From Spiroplasma sabaudiense Ar-1343 (GTDB taxonomy: Bacteria; Bacillota_I; Bacilli_A; Mycoplasmatales; Mycoplasmataceae), in the NCBI RefSeq assembly GCF_000565215.1, contig NZ_CP006934.1, positions 496,001-560,000 on the forward strand: 64,000 nucleotides of DNA, written 5' to 3'. Both the position numbers and the translations under genes were made by a program. Of this stretch, positions 1 to 10,570 are shown in pieces (position 1 is the first letter of the stretch; every line of letters begins with the position of its first letter). The notes under the pieces were generated by a model. It did not search any database. It was not told the DNA's origin and worked only from the letters and a program-made list of their open reading frames with translations.

Positions 1-1
1 A

Positions 2-304
2 GGCCAATTTAGACCAATAACATTTTGATATACATATATTACGGGATATTGAATAGCAAACTTTGATAACGAAATGTCAAAGGAAATTGCCGGAGGAACA
101 GAAATAGGTTCAGACCAAATGGGTATAATATCAGAAGCCACCTCTGCAATTCCCGGAATAGGAGGGGCAAGTTTTTTAACTTCCGCATTTTTATCAGGAT
201 TATCTAGTATATTTTCACAAAATAATCAGGGTAATGGTGTATATATAAACTTTCTTATTGCAGTTCCTGTGGGTTGGGGACCATCAACAGAAAGTTGAAG
301 TTAA
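2..304 (+). CDS. C-terminal fragment of unknown protein
   Basis: The frame is open from the window edge and ends at TAA 302-304, so only the last 100 codons are visible. The TGA codons at 26, 50 and 296 read as Trp. The visible part is rich in Gly, Ser, Ile and Phe. It includes a mildly hydrophobic stretch (AIPGIGGASFLTSAFLSGL) and ends in VPVGWGPSTESWS. I do not recognise the family. A surface or membrane-associated tail is plausible but unproven. A weak hairpin terminator overlaps the stop codon. The start lies outside the window. Confidence 0.6.
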
Positions 305-320
305 AAACACCAACTTTTTT
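291..320 (+). terminator. Weak Rho-independent terminator
   Basis: AAAGTTG (291-297) pairs with CAACTTT (311-317) across a 13-base loop and runs into T residues. It overlaps the stop codon of the first gene. Confidence 0.45.
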
Positions 321-373
321 AAAAGTAATTATAATTTTTAAGTATAATATCGCTTTTTTCAAAATTTACTAAA

Positions 374-429
374 GTTGAATAAATATGGTCGACTTCTTTA
401 TGTAAAAATATTTTTATTCAACGACCATA
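374..429. repeat. Interleaved inverted repeats (A B A' B')
   Basis: GTTGAATAAA (374-383) is complementary to TTTATTCAAC (413-422). The next block TATGGTCG (384-391) is complementary to CGACCATA (422-429). The blocks are contiguous on both sides, so the pairings cross each other. They are alternatives rather than one nested hairpin. No U-tract follows. Function unknown. Confidence 0.6.
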
Positions 430-478
430 ATTTATTTAAAATTTTAAATTTTTGTGACTCTTTTAAATAAAATGCTTT

Positions 479-1129
479 ATGAATATTTTGGCATTAATAA
501 GTTTTATTTTTGGATTTGCCTCAGATATTAATTCCCAAAATGAATTAGACTTTATACTTTCTGATTTATGGATAAAAAATTCCTTTGAAAACACAAATTT
601 TTGAATTTTATTTATAAAATCTATCTACGACATACTAAAAACCCTTATTTTATGGGGTTTCATAATAATAATTGAAGAAAAAATTGCCAGTTTTAAGACA
701 AAAACCTGCTCTAATCAACCTAAAATTATTGAAACTAAGGGGGTTCTCAAGGAGTTTTTTAAAATAATAGCAATGGAATCAAGGTTTTGAGGAGTTAAAA
801 TGGTAAAGATAGATTCACAAAACCAAGACAGTAGAGTAATCATTAAGCAAAATTTCTTATTGGAAAGCGCCGAATCGTTATTTAAAAGTATAAATCCATT
901 TGGCATCTTTAACGTTTTTGTAATATCTTTAATCGCACAAAACTTAGAAATTAACTTTTTGCAAATGGTTTTGTCACTTTTTAAGTTTAATTGAATTATT
1001 TACTTTTTAGTATTTACCATGATATTCTTGAATTTAATTGGAAGGTGATCAGATTTTTTATTTAAAAACTGAGAAATTGATTATTCAAAACTAAAAAATT
1101 TTAAAAGAGCCAAAATTCAAGTGAGGTAG
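479..1129 (+). CDS. Hypothetical membrane protein, 216 aa
   Basis: ATG 479 to TAG 1127 with five internal TGA codons read as Trp. The protein has hydrophobic stretches near residues 1-15, about 55-65, and a pair at about 140-195 (for example IIYFLVFTMIFLNLIG). A polar middle section separates them, and the tail is basic. It is probably an integral membrane protein with three to four segments. No Shine-Dalgarno is obvious before the ATG, and the frame is closed by TAA at 464, so the start is constrained but weakly supported. I recognise no family. A weak hairpin terminator follows about 80 bases downstream. Confidence 0.6.
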
Positions 1130-1789
1130 CAATCAACAGCGAATTTGCAATTTCGATAGTATAATTAAAATAAAATAATTCAAAATAGTTATCTATATCA
1201 AAAATTTACGCTGCTTTTGTAGCGTTTTTATTATTATATTACAAATTAAATATGCAAAAAATCTAAATAATTAAAAATTTTTATCAAAATAATTTATTTA
1301 AATTGGTTCTGCTTATGTTATTTATTTTATTGTATTTTTTGCTTTAGTTATTTTATTAATTATTATACTTTTAGCAATATTTTAAGATTAACAAATAATT
1401 AATTATCATTAAATAAATATTTGCGGCATAAACTTTATTAAATTTTTAAACAAATCAATTATACTAATAGGTTTTATTTTGCATTTAATTATCAAAGAAA
1501 ATTTATGATTTCAATTTGATAACCGTAAACTAAGATTCAATCTTTTAGCAAATGAATAATTAAATTGATATGTTTTGATAAATTGTTTTACTTTTACTAC
1601 GTTTTTATTTGTCTAAGTCATAAATAATTTTTATTTTTAATTTAGTTTTGCTATTGTAATTAAGCAAATTGGTGTAATAATCTTTTTGAGCAATTTAATT
1701 TTTTAATTTTTATAAGATAGTAGAACATAACTAAGTAAACGATAACTTTGCTTTATTAATTATTTTCATTCCAAAGGAGGTAAAAATAA
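1130..1789. other. AT-rich intergenic region
   Basis: This 660-base region has no supportable gene. It holds one weak hairpin (1208-1231) and long A/T runs. At its end is a strong ribosome-binding site (AAAGGAGG at about 1773) for the next lipoprotein gene. I saw no tRNA or other structured RNA. Confidence 0.5.
1208..1231 (+). terminator. Possible short terminator
   Basis: ACGCT (1208-1212) pairs with AGCGT (1221-1225), followed by TTTTTATTATT. The stem is only five base pairs, but it lies downstream of the 479-1129 gene and is GC-rich for this genome. Confidence 0.45.
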
Positions 1790-4249
1790 ATGAAAAAAAT
1801 TTTAAAAATTGCAGTTGCAATTTTTCCTATAATATCTGTTACTTCAATAACGGCATCTTGTGCTAAAAGTGATTTAAATACAAATCAAGTACATTTTGTC
1901 TTTGATAATAAAGTTTTTACAAATAGATCAGCTGCTCAAAATTATGCAAGAAGCTTAGTTAAACCGTATAAAGAAAACGATACAGAATTCTTAAGTTATA
2001 AAGGACAGGTTTACAAAGATTATGAATCAGAAAAAATGTATGAAGAAATTATTAGTGATTATCCAATAACTTTAAAAAGTACTTTACAGACTTTCGATAA
2101 CCTTCATTTTGACAGCACTAATAAAATCGAGGGTGAATTGTACGACTTAGAAAATTCCAAAGTAGTTAAAACATATCGAGATGCAAATGGCAAAGCTGTT
2201 TTAAATAAAAATGATGCGATCAACAGTTACTTATTAACAAGTAAATGATATCAAAACCAAGATAATACTAAAGAACCATTTGAATTTAAATACCAACTAC
2301 AAAATTTCTTGTATAATACTAAAAAAGAAGAATTAAAAAAAGGAATTCAAACAAATTGTTATTCAATAAGCAATGGAGTTTGTGGCTCTAAATACGATGT
2401 AACTGATTTGATTAAAAAAGAAACTACTAAAAAATTCAATTTTGGTAAATATACTTGGTCAAATAGAGAGATTCCTGATTTTAAAAATTTTGACAATGAT
2501 TTAATTCAAAAATACATCGACAAATATATTAGAGAATCTAAAGATAATTTAAATGGTTATATTTTAAACTTTAATTCTTATCGCCAAAATTTCTTTGGTG
2601 ACAGAATAATTTTTACAGAAATTGGAGAAGATTCGATGAGAAGTAAACTTAACAACTGAGAATTAGTTAAATCAGAACCCGTTAACCAAGTTTTTTCCAA
2701 AATTATGATTCAATCTCAATTATTAAATTTTATTGCGGATTTGACAGCCAATCACAATAGTGCGAATAAAAATTGAAATACTTTTAATGACATATTTCAT
2801 GGAGACATTGAAAAATATAATAATTTTAGTGAAATTTATGATCAAGTTTCTTCTAGCAAATGAAATTCAAATAACATTTATGATTTTTTTAATCGTGAAC
2901 AAGAAGAAACCAAAATAGAAAATTTTGAAATACTTAATAATAAACATAAGTCTTTAATATTTTTGAAAAAAATAATGAATCAAGTTGAGTTATCAACAAA
3001 TATATATAATGAAAAAAATATGGAAAAATTCGAAAAAATATTTAAAGAAACTATTATTGATGTTTTGACAAGCGATTTACCAAAAGAAATGGAAAAACCA
3101 GTGAAGATGCTATTTAATAATGAAAAATTTTTAAGCATTGATTTAATTGATTTAATGCTGACACCAAGTTTGTTTAATAACAAAATGAAAAATAAATTGA
3201 ATTTGGATGATTATATAAAAGGAATAAGTGATTTAATCAATGGCTTTATAAATCTTGTTGATGAAATTCCGGGAGCTGATGAAATTCCTGTCGTAAAAGA
3301 AATTTTAAAGGCTTGAAAAATAACACAAAACTTTTCTTTTTTTGAAAATAAATTAATGAAAATTGATTTTGGAAATAATCAAGTTATTTATTTTAAAGGT
3401 AACGACGTAAAAATTCCTGTTGTAAATTATTCTTTAAATTTTAATAACCCAAGTAACTATATTGAATCAAAACAATTTTTAGAAGCAAAAAATTTTAATA
3501 ATACAGAAAATGGTTATACTTTTTTAAATACTTTGCATAGCACAAAAGAATTAGCTATTAATGCTTTAAAAAACTACATAATTAGTTATCCAGAAAAATT
3601 TAAAGAAGTTGAAGCAGAATTAAAATATAGTATAAATGATTCTCCTAAAATGATTGTCAGCAACGAATCGCTAAATAATTTAGATGAAAAATTAAATGAG
3701 TATGCAAATAAGATATTTGATTTGAATATAGACAAATACAAAAAAACGACTTTTACAAACGGTTTTGGTCAGATATTCCCAGATAAAGAATCCGCATTGG
3801 AGAGTTTAAATAAAAATTTACTAACAGAAAATTTCCAATACTTATTAAAACCTGTTTCTAAAATGCTTTACGAAACTTATTATGAAAATAATAAGCAATT
3901 TATGGACGAAAATTTGGAATATATTAAAAATGTTTTGGCTAAGGAAAAATATGTTTTATCAAACGAATTGCTATTATCCTCGAATTTCGATGAATTAAAA
4001 TCAAATCCAAACGTAATAAACAGTTACTATCAAATATATTTAGATGGGAGATTGATTAATTTTAAAACTTATGATGATGCTAAATACTATTTAGTCAGAA
4101 ATTTAAAGATATCCAAAGGTATTTATAATACTGATGAAAATTTTATTATTTATCAGAATCATATTTTTAGAAATATTATTGACTTCGATAAGTTCGTTGA
4201 TAATGACATAAAAGAAATTAAAAAGGAGGAAAATCATGAACAAGTTTAA
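1790..4249 (+). CDS. Large surface lipoprotein with short repeated motif, 819 aa
   Basis: One continuous frame from ATG 1790, with AAAGGAGG just upstream, to TAA 4247, reading several TGA as Trp. The N-terminus is a lipoprotein signal: a Lys-rich start, a hydrophobic core, and TASC with the lipidated Cys at residue 24. The rest is a hydrophilic, Lys/Asn-rich ectodomain. A loose motif recurs: aromatic-x-aromatic-x-Gly/Asn-x-x-Phe-x-Ser/Thr/Asp-x(2-3)-Ala-x-x-Tyr/Leu. Clear copies lie near residues 36-57 (VFDNKVFTNRSAAQNYA), 69-85, about 575, about 650 and about 747 (YLDGRLINFKTYDDAKYYL). The end overlaps the next gene by 14 bases, which suggests translational coupling. Function unknown; surface exposure is inferred from the signal. 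Confidence 0.85.
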
Positions 4250-6374
4250 GATTTACAAAATTTTGACATTTTCTCCAGTTTTATTAGCAACAGTACCACT
4301 TGCAAATTTTAAATTAAATTCAAAACAAGAAGATATTGTAAATGAAATAAAAGAAAATTCTCAGCCGATAAATGAAAATGAAAAAATTTATTTTAATAAC
4401 AAGGAATTCGTCAGCGAAATGTCCTTCGACAGTTATTTAGTGAATAATTTTATTAAGAAGAGAGAAACAATTGAAAAAGTTGAAACAAATAGTGATTATA
4501 GCGTAGACTTAAATCAAAATCAGATTGTTAATTGAAACATTGATGATTATCAGCCAAACTACTTTGATTGGGGAAATAAAGCTACAAACTTTGATAGTGC
4601 TGCAAAAAGTTATTTAAAAAATGTAAACTGATCTAGAAAATTAAGTTTTGATAGTAAGCATTGATTTGATTCAGGAAAAAAAGCGTTTGACGACTACTTT
4701 GATAGAACAAAAAAAATTAAAAAAATCAAAATGTATAAATATAATAATAAATATTTTAATCCCAATAGAGTTAAAGATATGGAAGACTTTCAATTTGGGC
4801 TTGAAGAAGTATATGTAATTTTTAAATCTCCTGGGATAGAATTAGATACTAATTATATTTTTGGTACTAAAGAAAGTTTGAAAAATAAAGTCAAAGAAGT
4901 TGTTAAAAGAAAATTTTTCAAAAAACCAGAAAATAGTGCTGATTCTGAACTAAAGTTAAATTATTTCAATCACCAAAAAATAGTTGATATTGAATCATTA
5001 ACTCTTAAGCCAGGAAAAAGAGATCGTTTTGATTTTTTCTATCCTGAAACTAATGGTAAATATGAACGTTATGAACAGGGTGTCAGTGCTAATCTAATTT
5101 TTAAAAAAAATGGAACAAATTGACTAGAATATATAAGCAACAAAAGTAATTGAAAGGTTCATGGAGGTATAGAGCCATACTATGAAATAGATGTATTAGA
5201 TAGTTTGAATCAAAAAGTAAACATTGTTTTTAAAGATGCTCATGCTTTTAAATATGGATCAAGTGTTGATGGAAATTATCCCAACTTTGAAGAAATTTCT
5301 TTTATAAATGATAATAAAAAAGGAGTTGGAATTTTTTTAAAAGATGTGTCTGGCTCGTTAATCTCAAGTTGAATTACACCATTTGCAGTCCATTATCCTA
5401 GCAGAGATACTAGTAAAATTCCAAATGATTGAGATTATCGAGATAAAGAAAAAGAATTTGAACAAATTTTCGATGATTTTTATGAAAATAATTTAATATC
5501 TATGATTGACGATGAATTTAAAAACATTAAATCTGGTGAACCAGCATTTCTCAGTTTTTTAGGCACAAAGGCAAACGTGATAAAAAATGTTGAAGTTACC
5601 AAATCAAATGATAGTAATTTTTTAAATAAATATGAAAACATGATTCCTTTAATTGATAGAAGAAAATATGAGTGAAACGAGATTTGACTTAATTTATATA
5701 GAAAAGTCTATAGAGCTTTTTTTATAAATTTCAAAGAAGAATTACAAAATTTAGGAATTGATCCCGAAGAATATGTTGAAAAATTATGAAATTATATAGA
5801 AAGCCAAATAGAAATAGAAAACAAAATTTTAAAGCCAGTTTGTGATTTCGATGAATATTATGACTATAAAGATTATTTTACTTTAGAAGAAAATGACGAT
5901 TTTTTTGATAGAGATGGTGTTAGCCTAGCAAAAAATATTAGTGATTTAAAAATAAAATTTTTTAAAAATGAAAAACCATTTATGTATGAAATTTATCAGT
6001 CAAGTAATGAAATTCAAGGAAAAAAAATACTTAAAATTGAACTATCAGAAATGGCGAAAAAATATGGTAGTCTATTAAAAATGCAGCATCATTTTGTAAA
6101 TAAAAAAAACGGGGCTCAATATTTAACAAAAAATAAAATTAAAAACTTTTACAGCTTTAAAAGTGAAAATGGTGAATACAAAAACTATAAATCACTAGAT
6201 TTGGCTTTAAGAAATCTCAAAGAATATCTTTTTGCAACGAACAAAGCAAAATCAATACCTAGCAATAAGTTAATTTTTTTCTATCATGAAAACAACGAAT
6301 TACAAAGTTTTATTTATTCTTATGAGTATGAAATCAAAGAATTTGTAAAAAGCCATAATTTCAAAAAATCTTAG
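4236..6374 (+). CDS. Large secreted or membrane-anchored protein, 712 aa
   Basis: ATG 4236 follows AAGGAGG at an ideal distance inside the end of the previous gene. The frame runs to TAA 6372, with about ten TGA read as Trp. The N-terminus has a basic start and a hydrophobic core (residues 9-25) but no lipobox Cys, unlike its neighbour. It may be cleaved and secreted, or held by an uncleaved anchor. The ectodomain repeats the same kind of motif as the preceding protein, for example YFNNKEFVSEMSFDSYL near residue 51 and GEYKNYKSLDLALRNLKEYL near the C-terminus. The two proteins are probably distant relatives made from one operon. Function unknown. Confidence 0.8.
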
Positions 6375-6622
6375 TTAATAAAAAAGATAAGATTTATTAA
6401 ATTCATATGTTAAATAACTTGTAAATGGGTTTAGGAGAAAACATCATAAGCTACAGCAATATTTTTTTACATCAAAGAGCAAATTTTATTAAATAATTTT
6501 AATAAATAAATTAATTAGACAATTATTCTTCGAACATAATTTAATTTCCTAAGAAAAATCAACAAAAAATAAAAGTTTGTAGTAAAATTAACCAATAAAT
6601 GAGATTTGTAGGAGGGTTATTT

Positions 6623-7105
6623 TTGAAACAGTCTATAGTATTTGCGGGGGGATGCTTCTGGGGAGTGCAAGCATACTTCGATAGTATTGAAGGGGTTATA
6701 GCAACTTCGGTTGGGTATGCTAATGGTGATAAGAAACACGTAACATATGAAGAAGTTTGTAGCGGTAATACAGGATTTGTAGAAGCTTGCTTAGTAGAAT
6801 TTGACGAAAATATTATTTCGCTAGAAGAACTTTTAGATAAGTATTGAAAAATAGTTGATCCAACTTTGAAAAATCGCCAAGGTAATGATTTTGGATCACA
6901 ATATCGTACTGGAATTTATTATAATGTATCAGATGAATTATGAGCGAAGCCAATTTTATCAAAATCTTTAGCTAATATTTATCAAAGTTATAAGCAAAAA
7001 ATTGTGACTGAAATCGAGCCACTGAAGATTTACTTATTGGCAGAAAAAAGACACCAAAATTATTTAAAGAAAAATCCTAATGGCTACTGCCATATAAAAT
7101 TATAG
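6623..7105 (+). CDS. msrA: Peptide methionine-S-sulfoxide reductase MsrA
   Basis: Reduces methionine-S-sulfoxide in damaged proteins in the cytosol. The 160-residue protein carries the family signature GGCFWG (catalytic Cys 11) and continues to the family's usual end (HQNYL...NGYCHIKL). TGA at 6845 and 6941 are Trp. I chose the TTG start at 6623 because AGGAGGG (6610-6616) sits seven bases upstream. The ATG at 6599 would place that ribosome-binding site inside the gene. No MsrB domain is fused and none lies nearby. The gene precedes an HxlR-type regulator and an oxidoreductase, giving this stretch an oxidative-stress flavour, though it has its own transcription direction and spacing. Confidence 0.93.
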
Positions 7106-7415
7106 ACCTTTTGGGTTTGTAATTTTTTTATTTTTAATAAGACTTGTGAAAGATAATTTTCAAAAGCTTTTGTCGAAAAATTATTTGAAATTATTTACTG
7201 TTAAAATATCAGAGCAAACATCATCATCATATTGAATAGATGTCACAAAATTATATCATGGTAATGAATTGCGATATTATTGCAATGAAATTTTGATAAA
7301 TTATTTATATATATGCTTAATTTTATTTCAAATTTTACTAAAAAATCTTTATACAAATTAATTGGAAGACGGAGAAAAAAAATAAATTTTAAAAACATTA
7401 TTGGGATATCTTGAC
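7106..7415. other. Intergenic region after msrA
   Basis: No gene is supported here. One forward frame stays open for about 70 codons when TGA is Trp (about 7101-7320). It has no good ribosome-binding site and no family character, and in such A/T-rich DNA with only two stop codons this is expected by chance. No convincing terminator is visible. Confidence 0.4.
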
Positions 7416-7766
7416 TTAGCTTTTATTTGAAACACCAATTTCTTGAGAACTCATTTTTTTAAAATCATTTCCTCACTTACCCAAAGAATCTAAAACTGGT
7501 CTCAAGGTTAATCCTAGTTTTGTGAGAGAGTATTCTACTTTTGGCGGCACAATAGGGTAAACCTTGCGATTAATTAGACCATTAAGTTCTAATTTTTTCA
7601 GATTTGATGTTAGAACTTTTGGCGATATGTCATTTAAACTTTTCTTCAATTCTCCAAATCTTTTTGTCCCACTAAATAAATCCCTCAAAATTAAAACACA
7701 CCATTTATTTGAAATAATGCTAAGAGTTAATTCAATAGGACAATCAATTCCACTTAATAGTTCCAC
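7416..7766 (-). CDS. HxlR-family (DUF24) winged-helix regulator
   Basis: Small MarR-like winged-helix repressor or activator of the HxlR type. The sequence shows the hallmarks: a Cys-Pro near the N-terminus (Cys 9), TLSIISNKWCVLILRDL, GTKRFGELKKSL, ISPKVLTSNLKKLE and the wing before LTKLG. TGA at 7475 is Trp, and the stop is TAA at 7416-7418. I chose the GTG start at 7766 because GGAGG ends five bases before it. In-frame ATG 7778 and TTG 7787 are alternatives. The conserved N-terminal Cys in this family often senses oxidants or electrophiles. The gene is divergent from an NAD(P)-binding oxidoreductase, the classic arrangement for such regulators, with a dyad operator between them. Confidence 0.88.
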
Positions 7767-7790
7767 ATAAACCTCCATAGTATCCAAAAG

Positions 7791-7822
7791 GTAAGTATTG
7801 CACTTTTTAGTGCATACTTTAC
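7791..7822. promoter_or_regulatory. Dyad operator, likely HxlR-type regulator site
   Basis: GTAAGTATTGCAC (7791-7803) and GTGCATACTTTAC (7810-7822) form an almost perfect inverted repeat around a six-base centre. It lies between the divergent regulator and oxidoreductase genes. Its right arm covers the -35 box (TTTACA, 7818-7823) of the oxidoreductase. Binding by the adjacent regulator is inferred from position and symmetry. Confidence 0.65.
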
Positions 7823-7846
7823 ATAAATATATCTATGAATTATTAT
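7818..7846 (+). promoter_or_regulatory. Promoter of oxidoreductase gene
   Basis: TTTACA (7818-7823) and TATTAT (7841-7846) are separated by 17 bases. The -35 box overlaps the dyad operator. A second perfect inverted repeat, TATTGTG...CACAATA (7852-7874), begins just after the -10 and would lie at the 5' end of the mRNA, next to the GGAGG ribosome-binding site at 7876-7880. Confidence 0.6.
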
Positions 7847-7886
7847 ATAGGTATTGTGGTAATAAATCACAATATGGAGGCAAAAA

Positions 7887-8525
7887 ATGAATATATTTGT
7901 AATTGGGGCCAATGGTCGTCAAGGAAAACTTCTTGTTAAAGAAGCTATCAATCAAGGATATCAAGTAACAGCAGTCACTAAAAGTGAACTAATAGAAAAA
8001 CACCAAGAAAAAGTCAATGTTTTAAAAAAAGACCTATTTGATTTAACAACCGAAGACCTAAAATTAGCTGATGTAGTTATTGATGCATTTGGAATTTTTG
8101 ATCCAGAAAAATTAGATCAACATCAGACTAGTTTAAGTCATTTAACAGATATTTTGTCAAAGACCAATAAAAGATTAATGATAGTTGGGGGAGCGGGTTC
8201 ATTATTTGTAAATCCAGAAAAAACAATTAGATTACTAGATACTCCAGAGTTTCCCAAAGATTACCAACCACTAGCTCAGAGCATGGCGATAGCCTTTGAA
8301 AATTTGCAAAAAGTAAATGATGTCAAATGAACTTATTTAAGTCCTGCAGCTATTTTTGATCCTGAAACCCAGGCAACAGGGCAATATCAAATTGGAGAAG
8401 ATAACGTAATTTTGAACCAAAAAGGCCAAAGTTATGTAACTTACGGGGATTATGCCAAAGCAATGATCGATGAAATTAAAAATCAAAAGTTCATTAACCA
8501 ACGTTTTACTGTCATTGGAGAATAA
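7887..8525 (+). CDS. NAD(P)-binding oxidoreductase, atypical SDR/NmrA-like
   Basis: A 212-residue Rossmann-fold protein. The N-terminal nucleotide-binding motif is clear (IGANGRQGKLLVKEA, the GxxGxxG type), followed by VTKSELI after strand 2 and VVIDAFG after strand 4. Later it has the MIVGGAGSL and TYLSPAAIF segments typical of the NAD(P)H-binding YhfK/NmrA-like group. TGA at 8328 is Trp, and the gene ends at TAA 8523. GGAGG precedes the ATG by six bases. The substrate cannot be read from sequence. Divergence from an HxlR-type regulator and proximity to msrA suggest a redox or electrophile-stress role. Confidence 0.85.
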
Positions 8526-8586
8526 ATAATTTGCTGCAAACTACAGAAAATTAGTCAATTTAATTAAAATAAAACACCTTTAAGTT

Positions 8587-8627
8587 GTGTTATTTTTAAA
8601 AAATCATTGCATTTTTAAAAATAACAC
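8587..8627. repeat. 16-bp perfect inverted repeat before lipoprotein gene
   Basis: GTGTTATTTTTAAAAA (8587-8602) and its exact reverse complement (8612-8627) flank a nine-base loop. The right arm ends just before a TATAAT box (8629-8634). An upstream AACAC (about 8572) can also pair with the GTGTT and would then be followed by a T-rich tail. The same left arm could therefore serve as a terminator for the oxidoreductase gene or pair downstream across the next promoter. Confidence 0.6.
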
Positions 8628-8703
8628 TTATAATATTAATATATTAAAACAATTATAAGTATTTTATAAATTGCTAGATATTAGAAAAAAAGGAAACGAA
8701 ATT

Positions 8704-10539
8704 ATGAAAAAGTTATTGAGTATTTTATCAGCTTCAATAATAGTTACCTCAGCTCCATTGAGTGTTGTAGCTTGTAAAAAACCAGTTATCGACGAAAACC
8801 ATGTTGACAACTCTAAGTTATTAAAGGAGTTTATTGACTTATTAGATTCTTTATTTAGAGAACACATGCAAAATCAGTTTTCAGAATTTCAGTTTTTAAA
8901 TGCAATTGAAGCCAAGGAAAAGTTCGAAGGTTTTGATATTAACAAATTATGAGATTTATTACAAACTAATCTTGAAGGTAATAAGGAGTATATTTTGGAC
9001 CAAGGTTCAAATGAATTCTTAAACTTTGTAGATTTTTTTACCCAGGTAATTAATCTAAAAACCCTTCAAAGTAAATTAGACCAAAAAATTTTAGAAAAAC
9101 CAGAGTATAAAGTATTTTTAATTAATAATGCCAATCCTTTTCAAGATTTTATAAATTTAGAAGAAGTTATTTTAGTTGATAAATCAAATCTTGATAATCA
9201 AAGGATTGTTTCAATAGAACTTAAAGTTTCTACTGAAATTAATTACTTAAATTCAACCCAAACTCCGGCAAAACAAAAATTTTATTATAGTCCATCTATT
9301 ACGATTTTAGAAGATGTTGATATTTCTGAAGACGTAAAAACAATTGCTCAAGATTTAACAGACAAAATTACTAGTTCAGAAACTGCAAACAAATTTAATT
9401 TTGTTAGTAATTCTGCTAATACTTTCAAGACAGCAAGTGAAATCAATAATCTAACAAATTTTGAAGAAATCTTTAAAAAAGAGATTGCCAGTGAGGTTTT
9501 AGAGTCGCCATTATTTACTTTTAATTTAAATGATGTTAATTATGAAAATCCCGACAAATATACAATTTTAGCAGATATTCCCGCGCCAGTTGATCATGTT
9601 TTTAAATGATCGCAAGATGAACAAAAAGCTAATCTAATTAAAGCAGCACTAAAAAATGGGGGACAAGATTTAGAAGATTTGGCTATCTTCCACTCTAAAA
9701 GAGACTCGATTTTTAATGGTAATTCCCTTTATCCGGAGTTAATTCAATATTTAAAAGAAGATAGTCAATCATCTGAGGTAATAAATCAATACCACTTATG
9801 AGAACACTTCAAAAGGGGTAATAAAACGTCTGCCTTCAGAAATATTGTTAGTAGTTTAGGAATAGAACTAGATAAAGGTCATGAGACCCAAGAACAAAGA
9901 AGAACAATTGGACTTTTTGGAACACAAATTACCGGTATTAAGCTAGTTTACCAACCAGAAATTGGCCCAGAAATAATATTTGAAATGCCAGAGCAGTTTA
10001 TTGTTAATAGACAATTAACCTCATTTTCAACCACTCAGGAATTACATAATGAATTTACTCGCGCTAACTTCTTATTTATGAGGGAGGCCTATGGCTTTAA
10101 TCAAAAAGATGTTTCTGTTAGTGAAGATTTATTTGATTATACTTTTGAATTCGAGCAACCTGAGATCTCTTCAAAAAAAATTACGCCCGGAGAATACTAC
10201 AATACCAGAGAAGTTTTTAATCAAATCTTTGATAAAACAGTTACAAAACTTGAGTCACAAAAAGATTCTTACAATATAAGTTCATTCAAGGATTTTATAA
10301 ATGGCTATAGTTTTATTAATAATTCTGAAAAATTCAAAATTAATGATGAAGGTTATATTTTCTTTTATACTAGTTCAAACGTTCTTTTAAGCTCAGTGCA
10401 ATTGAGTCAATCTTATGGAACCTCAGATCTTCAATGAGGGTTTCAAGGTAGCATTGCAATTAATGTCAGTGCTGGTGTTAGAGACGATATTATTACTAGT
10501 GAGTTTGGTAATCAAAAAACACCTTGAAAATTTAAATAA
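8704..10539 (+). CDS. Surface lipoprotein, 611 aa, unknown family
   Basis: ATG 8704 follows AAAGGAAACG. The frame runs through five TGA-Trp codons to TAA 10537. The signal peptide is a standard lipoprotein type (SVVAC, lipidated Cys 24). The 587-residue ectodomain is acidic and Asn/Lys-rich with no transmembrane segment. It contains an Ile/Val-rich beta-like segment near residues 140-210 and a long helical-looking middle. The upstream TATAAT (8629) and the strong terminator right after the stop suggest a single-gene unit. I recognise no domain. A role as surface antigen, adhesin or binding protein would be guesswork. Confidence 0.85.
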
Positions 10540-10544
10540 TAAAA

Positions 10545-10570
10545 AAAATTGAGTACAGCTCAATTTTTTT
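10545..10570. terminator. Rho-independent terminator, bidirectional look
   Basis: AATTGAG (10547-10553) and CTCAATT (10559-10565) pair across TACAG and are flanked by A-rich and T-rich tracts. It starts six bases after the lipoprotein stop. Confidence 0.85.

Noticed and set aside
715-906. Minus-strand frame inside the 479-1129 gene
   Set aside because: It is a shadow of the forward gene, which is a longer continuous code-4 frame.
1130-1789. Hidden tRNA or other structural RNA in the large AT-rich gap
   Set aside because: No cloverleaf, TTCRA loop or GC-rich stem was found by reading both strands.
1790-6374. Series of separate small ORFs or broken pseudogenes
   Set aside because: All breaks are TGA codons in one frame per gene. 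With code 4 they join into two intact genes with proper starts.
6599-6622. ATG 6599 as msrA start
   Set aside because: AGGAGGG lies inside that extension, seven bases before TTG 6623, and the added residues do not match the family.
7101-7320. Forward open frame of about 70 codons after msrA
   Set aside because: No ribosome-binding site or family character. With TGA as Trp only two stop codons exist, so such frames are common by chance.
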